From Euglena gracilis (lineage: Eukaryota; Euglenida; Euglenophyceae; Euglenales), in the NCBI GenBank assembly GCA_039621445.1, contig CP154954.1:71743690-71807689 (forward strand): 64,000 nt of DNA. Direction: 5' to 3'. The notes below the pieces were generated by a model that saw only the letters and a program-made list of their open reading frames with translations, searched no databases and was not told the DNA's origin. Position numbers and translations under genes: made by a program. Of this stretch, positions 45,601 to 58,203 are shown in pieces (positions within the stretch are counted from its first letter, which is position 1; each line of letters begins with the position of its first letter).

Positions 45601-48600
45601 AGGGCATGCAGCCCCCCCCCCCCCACCAAGCTTTCCCGTATTTCTGGGGCGCCGATTTTTTAGGTCAAAAATTTCTTTCGGCACCAAAGGATTTTTCTTT
45701 GAACGTTTGAAACTGGTCCCAGACCCCCTGCCTTGTGTGCTGACGTCACCACCAAAAAACATTCAGAAATTACCACAAGTTAGGGGATCTGTAAAGAGTT
45801 TTTGACACAGAATTTGGAATCACCAACCCCAAATTTCATTTAACCTGCAAAATTAGAATTCCCAAAACTGCCAAATTAGGCATCATGGGTCATAAAAAGT
45901 AATTTTCGATATTTTGTGTGATACTTGCAAGGTATTGCACCCCTGTGCGATATTTTTCGATGTTGCAATATTTGAGATATCCAATTACCAACCTTGCCAA
46001 CCCTAACCCTATTCCTGAATCTGAGCGTTAAGAATCTCCCTTCTGTATGAGGTTCTGTGGTGGGGGTAACAGGCAATCAAAAGGAATGGGAGACTTCCCT
46101 CCAGAATGAAGGGAAGGACCTGTCAAAGTATTTGACACCCTGATCGGAGTGGCGGGTGAACTGGCATACCTCAGAATTACCTCCCCCCCCCCTGCTGTTC
46201 TGCTTTCCCGGGGGTCTAGGAAAGGGTGGGGATCTTGTCAACGCCCGAACCCTGAAAGGATCAAGTTGATGGCTCGTGGCGCTGTCTCTTTGCACAAGCG
46301 AGCAGAAACGACCAGTTGCCTGTTGGTCCCCTTCGTTGCTGTTACACAGCTCCTTTCACCGACCCTCCCCCCCAAGAGCACTATTCTATTTGTGGCCTCC
46401 TTTGGTGTGTCTTACGGAACGTCTAGCGTTGGACTGCATTTCGCGGGTGACACTGTCCTGGCGTCCAACGCATGTCAACCCCCACACCCACCCCATCCTG
46501 CATCCTGGGCTCTGGCACTGCTGTGTGTTCCAAACAGCAGTGTGTTGGGTGCTGCTATGAGGTCCACGTTTGTGCGCGTGAACCATCATGGTCCAAAAAT
46601 GGTCTAAAGTTTTGGTTGGAAAAGAGAACCAATCGACCCTTTGGAGGCATGAACACTGCCCTGGGGTCGGTCCGGCCAACATAAAATTGCATTCTTGTGA
46701 AGTTTTTTCGGCCTGCAGCGAAGCACCGGGCCGGAATTGGTCATTTTGGCCTTGGAGGTCGCCTGGGTTCCATTGCGTCTGCACCCCGTTTCTGGCAATA
46801 TTTTGTGCAAAGATCCGCCACGACCCCTGGAAATCATCACCTGACCAATCATTCATCAGAACTTCTCGAACCGACTCATCAGCCAGCAGGCTACCGACCT
46901 TGTCCAAGGCATTCCCGGTGTCAACGGCACTTTTCCGGAACAGTACCCGAGGGTTCACATTGAATTACGTTGACACACCGTTTCGTTGACCCCCCCCCAT
47001 GTCAGCGACACATTCCTGAACATTGGCGTGTCTTGGAGGGGAATTTTTTCTATGTTACAGGAGTTGGGTCAAAATGGTTTGGGTGACTGTTCTGTCCCTG
47101 ATCACCTGGGTAAATGTTTTTGTGTTTGAAAACGTTGTTTTTTTGGCGGTGTGTGCCCACCTTAGTTGGGTCAGCTTGACTTCAGTTCCAGGACCCTAAC
47201 TCATGCCCCAGATCACAAAATAACTTCTTTCGGGGAGCGGCACTCGCCCGCGGAATTTGACAGATGTCAGCAATTGTTTGTTTTATTATATTATTTAGTA
47301 TTGTTAGTATAATGTTTCATCATTTCTTATTGGTATGAATAATTGCTAATTGTTATATTATCAACAACCAAATGTAGTTCCGCCCATAGTACCATAGAAG
47401 GAGTCGTGCCTCTTTGGCACACCAGTGCCAGGCTAGGCCGTGGCTCTGCCCTCACTTCCCTGTGCTGGATTTTGTTTCACCAACTGTTGGTCTGTGGGTC
47501 AGAACGTTTTTTTTTCTGCATTCTGTAAAGCAAAATTGTCCCACAAGTCACATGCAGAACGGTGAAGCACGTTTGCTCGTTTCTGCTGGTCCAGCATATA
47601 CGAAGGATTTCCAAGCTGTTCCAACCAAATTCAAAGTTATTTTTGTGACTTGGCATTGTTTGTTTGCTTGTATTTGTTTTTGGTTGTTTGCTTGTTTGTT
47701 TGTTGACCGTTTTTGTGCTGTTTCTGTGTTTTTTTTTTCCAAGAAAACGAATCAGAAATTTTTCCTAAAGGCTGGGGAGTACTGACATCCCGATTTCATT
47801 CTGATCCAGAGCATCCATGGCACAGAAGTGGCCGTTTCATGGCTCTTTGTGTGCTGCTATGTCTGCCACTGTTGACCAGTGGAACAGAGAACGTTGGGTT
47901 GGTCTCCAGATCTTGCAGTGAATTTGAAAAGTAAAAACATAAAAAATGAAACAGAATGCTACTTTGCCCCTATGTCCCTCCATAACTCCATCTATCCATC
48001 AATTTGTTGAACAGAAATGCTACGTTGCCCCTCTGTCCATCCATACCTCCATCTATCCATCCATATGTTGGTCGTCTGTCTGCCGCTTTGTCTTTAGTAC
48101 ATCATTTCTGGCTGTCGATACACGTCACATTCACAGGAATGTCCTCTTTCCAAATAGATGGACCACATGGAACATTAATGCCGCTTTGTCTTTCCGTTTG
48201 TCCGTCCGTCTGTTTCATCCGCTGAACGGGAACCCCAGAAACCCTGCAGGTGGTGGTTGGCGGGGTCGAACCCCCCATCTTTTCTTGTTTTTCCAAGGCG
48301 CCAATTTGTAGGTCAAAGCGTTCCTTCAATGCGAAGGCATTTTTCTTTGAGCGGTGTGGGGGGATTCCCTCCCCCCACTTGCCACCACCTATAGCCGGCC
48401 AGGGGCGACTGGGGCGACTTGGGCGGATTATGGTTTTCTGGACTATGACCCCCTTTTTGGTGGAGTTTCCGACCAGGGTTAGGGTGGATTATTACGTTTC
48501 ATCAGACGACTATGGGTGTTGTGTGAGGAGTTTGCAGCAGATTCATTGCAATCCATGCGTACGAGTCCTTCCCGGGCAGTAGAGATCTCTATGACACGTT

Positions 48601-49020
48601 AAATGTGCCTTTCCTCCGACCACCTGCTTGACATTTACACTGGTTGGTCCTCAAAGTGTCCATATTGCAGTTGTTGTTCCATTTTTGCAGTCCATTTTTG
48701 GGCCCATTTCTTCAAGGGACGTTTTTTAAGAGCCATTTCTGACCACATTTGGCCTTTTTTTTGGCCATTTTCGGCCCAATTTGGACGCTTTGGCCCCCTT
48801 TTTTTTGACCATTTTCCCGCCGTTTTTGCAATTTTGACCTCTTTTCGGTGCTTTTGGTTATTTTTGGCCCACTTTTGGTCACTTTTTTTTGGCAGATTTG
48901 TGCTACTGACACAGATGCAGTGCCGCTGGTACCGATGCAGTGGCAACTCGTCCGGAAAAGTCGATGGAAAGGCTGAATGTCTAACAAATGACTGACATGC
49001 CCAAAACCTGGCACAGAATC
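45600..49020. other. Intergenic stretch with a dispersed repeat
   Basis: A roughly 90-bp phrase (C run, TTTCCCGTATTTCTGGGGCGCC, GGTCAAA, then TTTTTCTTTGA) occurs near 45620-45710 and 48270-48360, and again at 51890-51990. TTTTGGCC phrases recur at 48740-48900. Open frames around 46.4-46.9 kb (minus) lack recognisable motifs or splice context, and I do not call a gene. Confidence 0.4.
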
Positions 49021-49029
49021 CACCTGATT

Positions 49030-49420
49030 GGGTAGTGTCGTGTCGTGTTGTGTTGCATTGTAGTGTAGTGTATTGTATTGTATTGTGTTGTGTTGTATTG
49101 TATTATATTGTATTGTACTGTATTGTATTGTATTGTATTGTATTGTATTGTATTGTATTGTATTGTATTGTATTGTATTGTATTGTATTGTGTTGTATTG
49201 TATTGTATTGTATTGTACTGTATTGCGTTGTATCACGTGGTGCTTGTGGCTTGTGAGGCGCTTGTATTGTCTTGTATTGCATTGTGTTGTGTTGTGCTGT
49301 GTTGCATTGCATTGCATTGTGTTGTATTGTTTCATTACATCACACGTACAATGCATTGTGTTGTCTGGCATTGCGTTGTGTTGTGTTGCGTTATGCATTG
49401 TATTGCTTTGCGATGCTGAA
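49030..49420. repeat. (TGTAT)n pentanucleotide array
   Basis: About 35 units of TATTG/TGTAT at 49070-49235, with degenerate TGTTG and TGCAT variants on both sides up to 49420. Confidence 0.95.
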
Positions 49421-52400
49421 CAATTAGAACACATAGCATCCCTTGGGTCTCAATTTGTCAAACCAAGGAGCACCCTCTTCTGGTTTAATGTATTAACCTG
49501 TCAATATTGGAGTTATCCAACTTTTCATGAGGGGCTGTGATGACACCAGGTAGCCGTTGAACAAAACAAAAAAGCAAAGAGATACCCCCCCACTGTGGGC
49601 TTTGAGTGTCCGATGTCTGTATCCTCACCAGTGGCATGCCATCACTTGCATTTGCGCCACTTTCGTGTGTCCCCTCCATGATATCTTGACACTGCTTTGT
49701 ATGTGTTTCGTCTTCTGTCCATGCTTTTGGCCCGCCCGCTGCCTAACCTTCGCCCCCATAGCCCTCTGTGCCCGACGTGGGCATTGTTTGTAGGCCTCAC
49801 CGTTAACCACTGCTGATGGATTTTTTGCCTTTCAGTAAAAGATGTGTCCAGGCTGAGATGACACCGCCAGGCTTCTTTTTAAGGAAGGTCGCCCCAGGGT
49901 TCGATATGAGGAGTTCTGTGCGGGGTTTAGATGGGAGCTGCCCCCCCCTCCTGGACCAGGGGAGGTCCGGACCACCCCCATTTGCCAAGGGGGTCCGGAC
50001 CGACCCCAAGGGAGGTGTCCGGGACCCCCCAAAAGGTCAAAATTTTCCTTCCGGCACTTCTTTCTTGGACCCCCTCCCCCGGGGGGGGAGGGGGGGTTGG
50101 GTGGGTGGCCTTGGACCCCCTCCACCCCCGTGCGGGGGGGGGGTGGGGGTAGGGGCTGGTGGGTATATCTTTCTCGGCGCCGAAAATTTTGAAAAGGTGT
50201 TACATTCAGCATTTGTGGCCATTTTGGGGCAAAAGTGGGTGGGTCCCCGGGGACCCACCCCCCCCCCTCCCCCAGGGGGTGGGTGGGTGGGTGCCGACCC
50301 CCTCCCCCCCGGTCTTTAAAAAAAATGCAAAGAATGCCCGCTTGCGCAGTTGCACAAGGCATTTGTGTCTTGAGTACAAAGTATGGCGCATAAGTGACAC
50401 CGGCCAGTTTCTTTTGTAAAAAAGCATTTTTTGAACGCTTTTCCTCGCATAATCTAATTTAAAGAATTTTCAAGATGCGTCTTGGATGTCCGGACCCTGC
50501 CCATGTACATACGCTGTTTTGGCGCATAGAATGCTCTTATTTGTCATTTGTTTTATTGAGTCTCTTCATTCCTGGAACTTATGATTCCTTGTTTTGCACT
50601 TTGTTGTCTGTATGCGGCAGCTGTAATTGTGTATTTGCATTGTAATTGTTTGTATTGTAATTGTGTGTTTGTTGCTGTGTTTAAGATCTGGGGCATATCA
50701 CCCAGCTCCTCGGCAGCAGTGGGTTTTGCCCAACCCCCTCCTGTGCCCGTCTCCCTGGTGTTGCCGCCAGATGGACCGCCCCCTCCCTCCTGCCCATCCA
50801 CTGTCCTCCTCCTCTTTCTGTTGCAGCCATCTGCGACCCGTTGGGCTCCTGTGCACCGGACCTCTGTGCATGTGATCCCTGCCAGAGATGAAAATATTTT
50901 TGAGTTATGCAAAAGCACATCACCGCTTGTTTTTTTTTGTTGGTGATGTTCAGTATTATTGATTAATTCAAAAAAATTCAACGCCCTTTTATTTTCCACG
51001 GCAGACGTTGACTTCCAATCCAAAAACCACCCTCCTGAAATCGTACGTGCGGTGGGTTCTGAATCCCGGGTGCTCTGCAAAATTTTCACGTGTTAGTGTC
51101 CATACCATTCCTGGCCGATCCCCCCCTCCGAAGGGTTACTTTCCTCTTTCAAATCTATCACTTTTCAAAGCCAGTTAGTCAATTCCGCCCCCCCCCCCCC
51201 TGGTGACTCTGGAAACACTGGACCTCCGGGTGGGGGGTTCAAAAATTTCAAGTGTGAAGGCAGTGATGTGGACGGCAATGCACCATTTTTCTTGCTGATG
51301 CGACAGGGATATTGCAAGCAGAAAGGAATCTGTGCCAGGCTGGATGCCTTTTCGGTTGGCATAACTCTTGACTGCATGATACAGGTCCTTGAACGCGTGT
51401 GGCATTCCATTCACATAGAGCACACCCCTTAGTGGGTGACGTTGGGGTCATTAGCTGCCAGTGACAAGGCAGCGGGGATTCACCGCACCTTTGGCCGACT
51501 GTGCACCTCCAGGGCTCCGACAGAACGTTCCGGGGCCTCCCCAACGGCCACAGTAATGTCCTCCACTCTCTACTGACCCTTTCTGCCATGACTGACGCCA
51601 TCCTCTCCTGTTCCCTCTGTTAGTTTCTTGCTTGTTTGAAGGAGCCTTGAACGCTGCCTGCCAGCCGGCAGCATGACCCCTGGAGGGACGGTTCTGCTCC
51701 CCAGCCGGAAAAAAAAGAAACTGGCATGTGTCCCATTTTTTTCACCAAAAGTCGCCGTCACCACTGTGGTGTAGGGCAGGGCGTCGCCTCGAACGTTCTG
51801 ATCCCATCCCCGGGGCTGTACGGGAATCCCTGTGGGGATTCCCGAACAGCCCCGCCCACAACCCCATGGGTGGTGGGCGAGGGGACCGCCCCCCGCCCCA
51901 CCAGGCTTTCCCGTATTTCCGGGGCGCCGATCTTTTGGTCAAATGTTTCCTTCAATGCCTTCAGGGCTGAAGGGATTTTCTTTGAGCGGGTGCCATACTG
52001 GGTGGGGGGGCCCGGCCCCCCCCCCCCACCTGGCCCGTACAGCCCTGCCCATCCCCCCGGGGAGGGCCAGCCAGCAGCCGTTGTCCAGCCTCGGACCCCC
52101 TCCCCCCCCCCCATCGGTGAGCTTTATTTTGCCCGCAGGGCCGGCTGGGCGGCTTTTGGGGGTGCAAGAATGGGCCAATGGGCAAACATGGGTCAGAGAC
52201 GGGCCGTCCACCGCAAATGCGGGGTCAAAAAATCGACCTTTTACATAATTGGCCATTTTGGGGGGCTCACTTTGCAGTTTCGATTTTTCGGTACTTGGTT
52301 CGACCCCAGCTGGGGCCTGGTTTCAGCCCTGGGACCCCCTATGGGCGGCAGAGGGGGAGGTCAGCCAGTAGCCTTTTTCCAGCCAGTCCAATTGAGGCGA

Positions 52401-53458
52401 AAACCAGCGCCAGGCCAGAAGTGGGGATGGATGGCCCCAAACAAAGCACTCATCGCACACAGGGAGGGAGGTTGCCACCAGTTATCACCCTTTGGCAACT
52501 CATCACACCTCCTTTCGACCCTCCTCCTCAGTTGAAACGTTCCCTCCAGGGGGCAGGGAGTGAGCCATTCACCCTCAGCCTCAGGAGCTCCCTTTTGGCA
52601 CTAGATTCTGGTTAACACCATGCCCCTAACCCATTTTCAGCGGCTTTAACCCCCACTTGATGCACCGAGTTGTCTCAGCTGCCCGCCATACAAACTTGGA
52701 AAACAAACTTGAGGCCAACTGCATCACAGATGACGTGGGTTGCCACACAACCGTCAGGTGGTGACACACCATAAAGTTCTCAATCCGCCTCAACATTGCA
52801 TCGGAAAGCCAAGTCATTGTCCGTGAGCCTTTCCAGCCTTTCAGGACGACACTCATCCCTGCCCAACTGCTCTCCACGTGGGTTCCGAGGCATCCAGGGG
52901 TTGTACCACCAGTACCCCCTCTCCCGGCGTTTGGCCCAGGCCACTGTTGAACTGTTGAAGGTCAAGTCAGGAGGGCAATCTTGGGGTGGGGGGGGGGGAG
53001 GGGCGGGCAAGTTTTCACACAGCAAGAATTTTTTTTTTGCAAATACCCCAAAATGCCTGAAATGGGGGATCAGTGCCGCAAATTAAGGTCAAAGACTAAG
53101 GGGCCAAGTTTAAGGAGAATTGCCGAGGCCAAGGAAAGGAGGGTGGTTGCCCAGAGCTCTAGGGGTCAAGCGCCCGGGGGGGGGGGGGGGGCTGAGTGCG
53201 CTGTTGAAATGATGGAACGTGGAGCTGCACCAGGACCGGGAACACACAGCACGTCGCGATATAGGTGGATGAATGCCCGTTTGTTGGACCATTCCTGCTT
53301 TGCCCAGTCACAAGATTTTAGCGAATTTAATCCTGGATATCTATCGGCAGACAGAGATTCAGGGGACCCTAGCAGTAGTTCCAGGCCCCTTTCCCTCTAT
53401 TTTCTTTGTTGTTTTAATGTTTCATTTTTTGTCGGAAAAGTGGTTTGTTTTTTTCATC
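49421..53458. other. Repeat-rich stretch, no gene recognised
   Basis: Alternating C/G-run blocks (49930-50310, 51850-52110) typical of MITE tips, and T-rich spacers. It contains the third copy of the GGGGCGCCGAT...GGTCAAA phrase (51890-51990). No exon could be supported. Confidence 0.4.
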
Positions 53459-53735
53459 GGCAGCCATGTTCTAAATGGCCCCCCCGAGGGGGGGCCATTT
53501 AGAGTGTCCAGGGGGCAGTAAAATTTTTTTGTGTTATTGATGGAATAGGGTTAGGTGCGTGACTTAGGGTTTGGGTTAGGCCTAACTTGTACACCTAACA
53601 CCCGTCTATAAGTTAGGCCTAACCCTAACCCTAAGTCGCGCACTTAACCTTAACATTAACACAAAAAAAAAACTATTTGACACCCTGGACACTCTAAGTG
53701 CCCCCCCTCGGGGGGGCATTTAGAACATAACTGCC
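53459..53735. mobile_element. Foldback MITE family D with TTAGGG interior
   Basis: A 277-bp near-perfect foldback. The arms start GGCAGCCATGTTCTAAATGG / its complement, carry an internal CCCCCCCGAGGGGGGG palindrome, AGAGTGTCCAGGG and TTTTTTGTGTTA, then TTAGGGTTAGGGTTAGGCCT repeats facing each other across a 20-bp loop (GTACACCTAACACCCGTCTA). Confidence 0.85.
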
Positions 53736-54254
53736 TTTTCATCTTCAAAACTGGAACCTTCCGTCCCTTAACGTCCAGCAAAGTCGTCACTGAAGTGTTT
53801 TTCAAGTCTCCAATGGTGCGCAAAAAAGCTTTCAGGCGAAGGTGGCGGGGATGGGAATGTTTTTTTTTTTGAAGAAATGATGAAAGGCTATATATTTGGG
53901 AGCCATTGTCGGCTAGATTGGAAGCAAGCAACCACCACTTGGGGATTGAAAGTGACAGAATCGTTTCATTGGATTTTTTTCAAAAAAGTTGAAGTTGCAT
54001 AAACTCGATCCTGCCTGTCTTTTTTTTCCCATTTCACTTCATTGTTTCATTTTCCCCCATTTCGGTTTGCATTCTTTTTTTTTACCCCCCTTCGTCTTAC
54101 CCCCCCCCCCCAGGTCCAAGACACACCGTCTCATTGACCCCCATGTCAACGGCACATTCCCTGAAAATTAGCATGTCTTGGACAGGAGGGGGGGTAAGGT
54201 GGATGGACCGCCCCCCCTCCTGTGCATTTGCCCGTCAACCCTGTGCCACCGCAG
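53736..54254. other. Intergenic sequence, no gene recognised
   Basis: T-rich. Ends in the acceptor CACCGCAG used by the next candidate exon. Confidence 0.4.
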
Positions 54255-54376
54255 TGTCCCCCGCCCTCTCATTTATGCGATCGGCCGCGGTGGCCCCCTC
54301 CCTGACCATCGATGACGAATGGCAACGCTTCGCCGCCCACATGCAACTCCCCGCCCCCAGGAGCCCCCCTTTCTGA
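54255..54376 (+). CDS. Candidate terminal exon, unknown protein
   Basis: Follows CACCGCAG. Reads SPALSFMRSAAVAPSLTIDD then EWQRFAAHMQLPAPRSPPF and stops at TGA 54374-54376. GC-rich with exon-like codon use. No family recognised and no upstream exon identified. Confidence 0.35.
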
Positions 54377-54909
54377 ACCCCATCAAACCCTCTTGGGGGG
54401 GCAGACAGCTGGTTTGTCAATTATTGGAAAGTTCAGCACGAGACCTCTCGGGTCTCAGGGACGTTGAACGCATGAACTCAATGAATTATCGGATGCCAAC
54501 CTCCTGGGGTGGGGGGCATGTAGTGGCGTGGTGCTCAAAGGTTTTTTCCAGCACTTTCTTCAAACCTCAGTTTATTGCATTTTTCCGTGACAGACTTTCG
54601 GTCACTTTCCTGCCCTCCTTTCTTTCTGTCCTCCTTTAACTTTCTGTTTTTTTTCCTAACGCTGGTGGCACCTCGTGGATGGGGGGGGGCTGCTATGAGA
54701 TGGGGAAGGCATTTTCGATCCCCCGGAGCATGGCCGTACGGTGGGGCGGGGCCGACCACCTCCCCCAACCAGGCTTTCCTGCACAGCCTGGTCCAGGAGG
54801 GGTTGGGTTTGGGGTTGAGGCCGGGGTCGGGGTTGGCGCTGGTGTAGTGGTTCGGGTTCGGGCTTAGGCTTGGGGTTGGGCTTGGGCTTGTGCTTGGGGT
54901 TGGGGTCCC

Positions 54910-55101
54910 TGCCACTGCCGGTGCTCCACCTCATCACCCGCCCCGTCCCCATCATCGACGTGGACGTCGCGCTGCACGTGTACGCGTCATGCCTCCGTGA
55001 GGAGGGGCGGCCGGAGGCCCCGGCCAGGGAGGGGGGCAGAGGCCCTGGCCGCCCCCCGGCGACGCGCTTGGAACTCTTGGCGCGAAACATTACCCTCTCC
55101 A
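54910..55101 (+). CDS. Candidate internal exon, unknown protein
   Basis: Open frame LPLPVLHLITRPVPIIDVDV, ALHVYASCLREEGRPEAPAR, then a Gly/Pro-rich stretch and ATRLELLARNITLSR, ending at CTCCAG before the donor GTGTTACACC. The 5' boundary is uncertain because the preceding 100 bp is a GGTTGG-type simple repeat. Confidence 0.4.
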
Positions 55102-55415
55102 GGTGTTACACCAACCGGAGGTTATGACCGGTAAACTGTCACCTTGGGCCGCACCTGCCCACCCCCCCCCCCCCCCGCGCTTGGCCCCAACTTGTGAACT
55201 TGACCCATTTTAAAGCCCTGCCGAAATTCCTAACACGTAAACTTAGCCCCTGAGGTTGGCCCCCACCCTTACCTTCAATCGTGGCCTGGGCCAAGGCGCC
55301 TGGGGGGGGACCGACCGCTGCGGGTTAAATTGTCGTGTTGGAAAGGCTTCTCGAGCGCCTCTGGGAAGTTGTCACCTCGACCAGAGCTGTACGGGAATCC
55401 CCGAAACCTTACCTA

Positions 55416-55550
55416 CCCCCCCCCCCCCAGGAAACTGTCATGCCCGGGAACCTGTCAGGGTCCCCATTACCGGCCAACCTGTATAGGAAGTTGTCAGGGT
55501 CCCTGGTACCGGCCAATCCCTGTCGGGAGGCAGTTTCCCGGGGTGGGGAG
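55416..55550. mobile_element. MITE family A, copy 4
   Basis: C run and GGAAACTGTCATGCCCGGG at the left, GGCAGTTTCCCGGG and a G-rich tip at the right, TA at both flanks. Same interior phrases as copy 1. Confidence 0.85.
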
Positions 55551-55716
55551 TAGGTATGGGGTGGGGATTTCCCAGGTGTGGTGGGTCCCCCCCCAGGTTG
55601 TCCCGTAAAGCCCCGACCTTGGCTTACTGCAGCCCTGTCCGGCTGTCCTGTCAGGTGACAGCTTCCGGAAGTGACTCCATCCCCCAACGCCCGGCCCCGC
55701 CCTGTGCACAGTGCAG

Positions 55717-55932
55717 AAGACGTGGGCAGACGCCCTGAAGTCCGCTGCACGGAAGCCGGACGAGGCCGCAGAGCGCGTCGCGGCGGACGGCCGGGCGGGC
55801 GGGCTGAAGGGGGACCGGGACCGGGACCGGGACCGGGACCGGGACCGGGACCGGGGCCGGCCGGCGAAGCCGAAGGAGCCACACAGCCCGCGGCTTACGG
55901 GCAGCCCCGGCAGCTCATGCTATGGGCCCTAT
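55717..55932 (+). CDS. Candidate exon with Arg-Asp repeat
   Basis: Begins after the acceptor GTGCACAGTGCAG and reads KTWADALKSAARKPDEAAER, VAADGRAGGLKG, then a DR dipeptide repeat of about seven units encoded by a pure GGGACC hexamer array (55811-55853), then PAKPKEPHSPRLTGSPGSS. A GT lies at 55933, three bases before the TACCGG tip of a MITE. Arg-Asp repeats are common in splicing and RNA-binding proteins, but the identity is unknown. Confidence 0.5.
55811..55855. repeat. GGGACC hexamer array in coding sequence
   Basis: Seven tandem GGGACC units encoding an Arg-Asp dipeptide repeat. Length changes in whole units keep frame. Confidence 0.9.
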
Positions 55933-55937
55933 GTATA

Positions 55938-56233
55938 CCGGGGGGGGGGGGAATTTTGTGCTAGAGAAATTTTGCGGCGACAAATTTCGCAGGCGACAAA
56001 TTTCGCGGGATTCCTTAAAAATGTCCGGAAATATTTCGCGGGATTTTTTTCTGTGAATTTTTGGTTGAACATCGTGAGCACTTGAATGGGAACACATGGA
56101 CAGATGCAGGCCAATAATCGCAGGAATAATTTTGCGGGATTCCTTAAAAATGTCCAGAAATATTTCGCGGGATTTGCTTCCGCGAAATTTGTCCGCGCAA
56201 ATTTTCTCTAGGGCAAAATTTTTCCCCCCCCGG
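55938..56233. mobile_element. MITE family E (CCGGGGG TIR)
   Basis: TIRs of about 50 bp: left CCGGGGGG...AATTTTGTGCTAGAGAAA, right the imperfect reverse complement ending TTTCCCCCCCCGG, with TA on both sides (55936-55937, 56234-56235). Inside, GCGGGATTCCTTAAAAATGT and ATATTTCGCGGGATTT phrases are directly repeated around a 70-bp unrelated centre. Confidence 0.88.
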
Positions 56234-56239
56234 TAGCTC

Positions 56240-57111
56240 AGACGTGTCGTCAGCTCACGTTGACACAGCTCAACGTGAGCTGTGTCGAGCCCGTGTGTGA
56301 GCTCGGCACAGCTCACGCCCGAGTTGAGTTGTGTACTGGACGCGCACAGCACATGCGGAGGTGCATGTCGAGGCTTCAGCCCTGCGAATTAATTTTTTGC
56401 CGTCCCACACATTCACTGTTTCGCTTCCAACGCCGCTCGCTGTGGGCCACATTTCAGGGCAAAGCCTGACCCACATCCTATATATCACATCACCGTGGCT
56501 GGTTGATTTAAGCCGGAGTGGACCCTACCCCCCCCCCAGTCCAGCCAGCCAGCCAGCACCTTTTCTCCCGCCAGCAGCTCCCAGCCGGGCTGCAAACCCC
56601 CCCCCCCCCCCGAGGGTCCACCAATCTAAAGTTCGGGCTGGACCAAACCATAGCCAACCCCCTGGTGTGTGAAAGCAACCACCAACTGCTTCATATCCAG
56701 ACGTCTCTTGTCCTAGGCGTTGCAAACCCAACTTCCAGTGCCGGAGGTTCCTTCCACCTGCTTCGCAGTTAAGCATGCCTGAGGGGCCCTTCTTTCTGCC
56801 CGACTTTTGAAAGTCGGAAAATTTCTGTTTGGAAAAGAACAGGTACCAGATGAACCCTGGGAATCACAGCCGAGGAAACAGTTTTAGACGTCGAAAGGGT
56901 GTTTTAAAGAAGCTTGTCACCCCCCTTTCCTCGCCCAGGATTTGAAGCACACAATTTTGGGGATGAGCGAACAAATTAAAAAGGTCCATGAACAACGGCG
57001 GAGGAGGAAGACATGCTGACACACTTTTTTCGGCAATTTGCAACCCACCAGACAGCCACATCACACCGGGCAGATGGTGGTGGTGGTGGTGGTGGTGATG
57101 GTGGTGATGAC

Positions 57112-57144
<33 letters not shown>

Positions 57145-58109
57145 CATGATGATGATGACGATGCTGCTGCTGCTGCTGCTGCTGATGCCGATGATAAATA
57201 ATAACACTTCAAAAAAATCTCTTCCCGTTGCTGTATCCCCATTGGAGCACACCTCAAACCTGTATCGTACTGGAAGAATGGACCGCTTCAACACCTGTGC
57301 CACAAAAGACAAACAGACGTTACCACAATATGATGCAGCAGGTAGAACACCGATGAAAGCTGAGGGAAGATGAGGAAGATGAAGATGAACACCGATGAAG
57401 GCTGAGGTTAACGATCAAAGGGTCGGCCTATTCCCCCCCCCTGGTCTGCCCCAAACGGACCACCCTTTGGCCTTTCACATCAAATGGACGCCCCATCAAA
57501 AGGGCGGAGGTGTACGACAAAGCATGCTGCTAAAATGGGTAGTGGGGAGCACATATGTCGGCAACCCAGAACCTGCCAGCTTCCTGCCTGAAAGCAAGTG
57601 TATGTTGAGTTTTCTGAAACCCAACAATTTCTTTTTTTAATTGAAGATAAGCAGATTCTTTCTTGTAACTGCACCTCGTCCGAGGCCAGTCTGATTGGTT
57701 CTAATTTCACACAGAAGCACCTTGTGTTCCTTCTGGAGGCAGAACAAAAATAATTTTTTGGGTGGTTTTCGGGGAATTCAGCTCAAAATTTTGTTAAGAA
57801 ATACCAACCTAGCTGGATTTGGGCTTTTTTGCCTGTTTTTTTGGGGGGGGGCACCCGCCGGGTGCTGACAGCCGGCTGGACCCCCCCCCCAGACCCCGAC
57901 CCCACGTTTTCCCAATCAAACCACGGGACACCCCCCCCCAAGAGGGTCCTTGAAAAAACCCCTGTTCGTGGAGCACTGCTGTGCCTTGGACAAGGGGGAG
58001 AAGGCGTGGTAATGGTGGTTTACGCTCTTTTTTTTTGCGCACCCAAACCCTCCAAAAATGACACACCTACCCCACTGGCTCGGTGCCCCCTGGCTCAGCA
58101 GCCCTCAAG
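56240..58109. other. Intergenic stretch
   Basis: A GC-rich stretch of overlapping CAGCTCACG/CGTGAGCTG inverted repeats (56247-56330), C runs at 56529 and 56599, then unremarkable sequence. No exon supported. Confidence 0.4.
57074..57198. repeat. (GGT)n-(GAT)n-(GCT)n trinucleotide tract
   Basis: GGT units, then GAT, then GCT, then GATGCC. Apparent poly-Asp and poly-Ala frames come from the repeat. Confidence 0.95.
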
Positions 58110-58203
58110 AAAGCCTTAGGCTGCCAACAAGCATCCCTGTCCGGCTAGCAGACGGCGGCCCCGTGTCCTCCGGCGCCACCTCCTCCAACAGCACCGTGGT
58201 CAC
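58110..58203 (+). CDS. Candidate exon, Ser/Thr/Val-rich
   Basis: GC-rich stretch after CCTTAG reading LPTSIPVRLADGGPVSSGAT then SSNSTVVTVGQ. Codon use resembles the other exons in this region. Boundaries are approximate. Confidence 0.3.

Noticed and set aside
46386-46958. 190-residue minus-strand open frame
   Set aside because: No recognisable motif, no clear start or splice context, and codon use unlike the GC-rich exons elsewhere.
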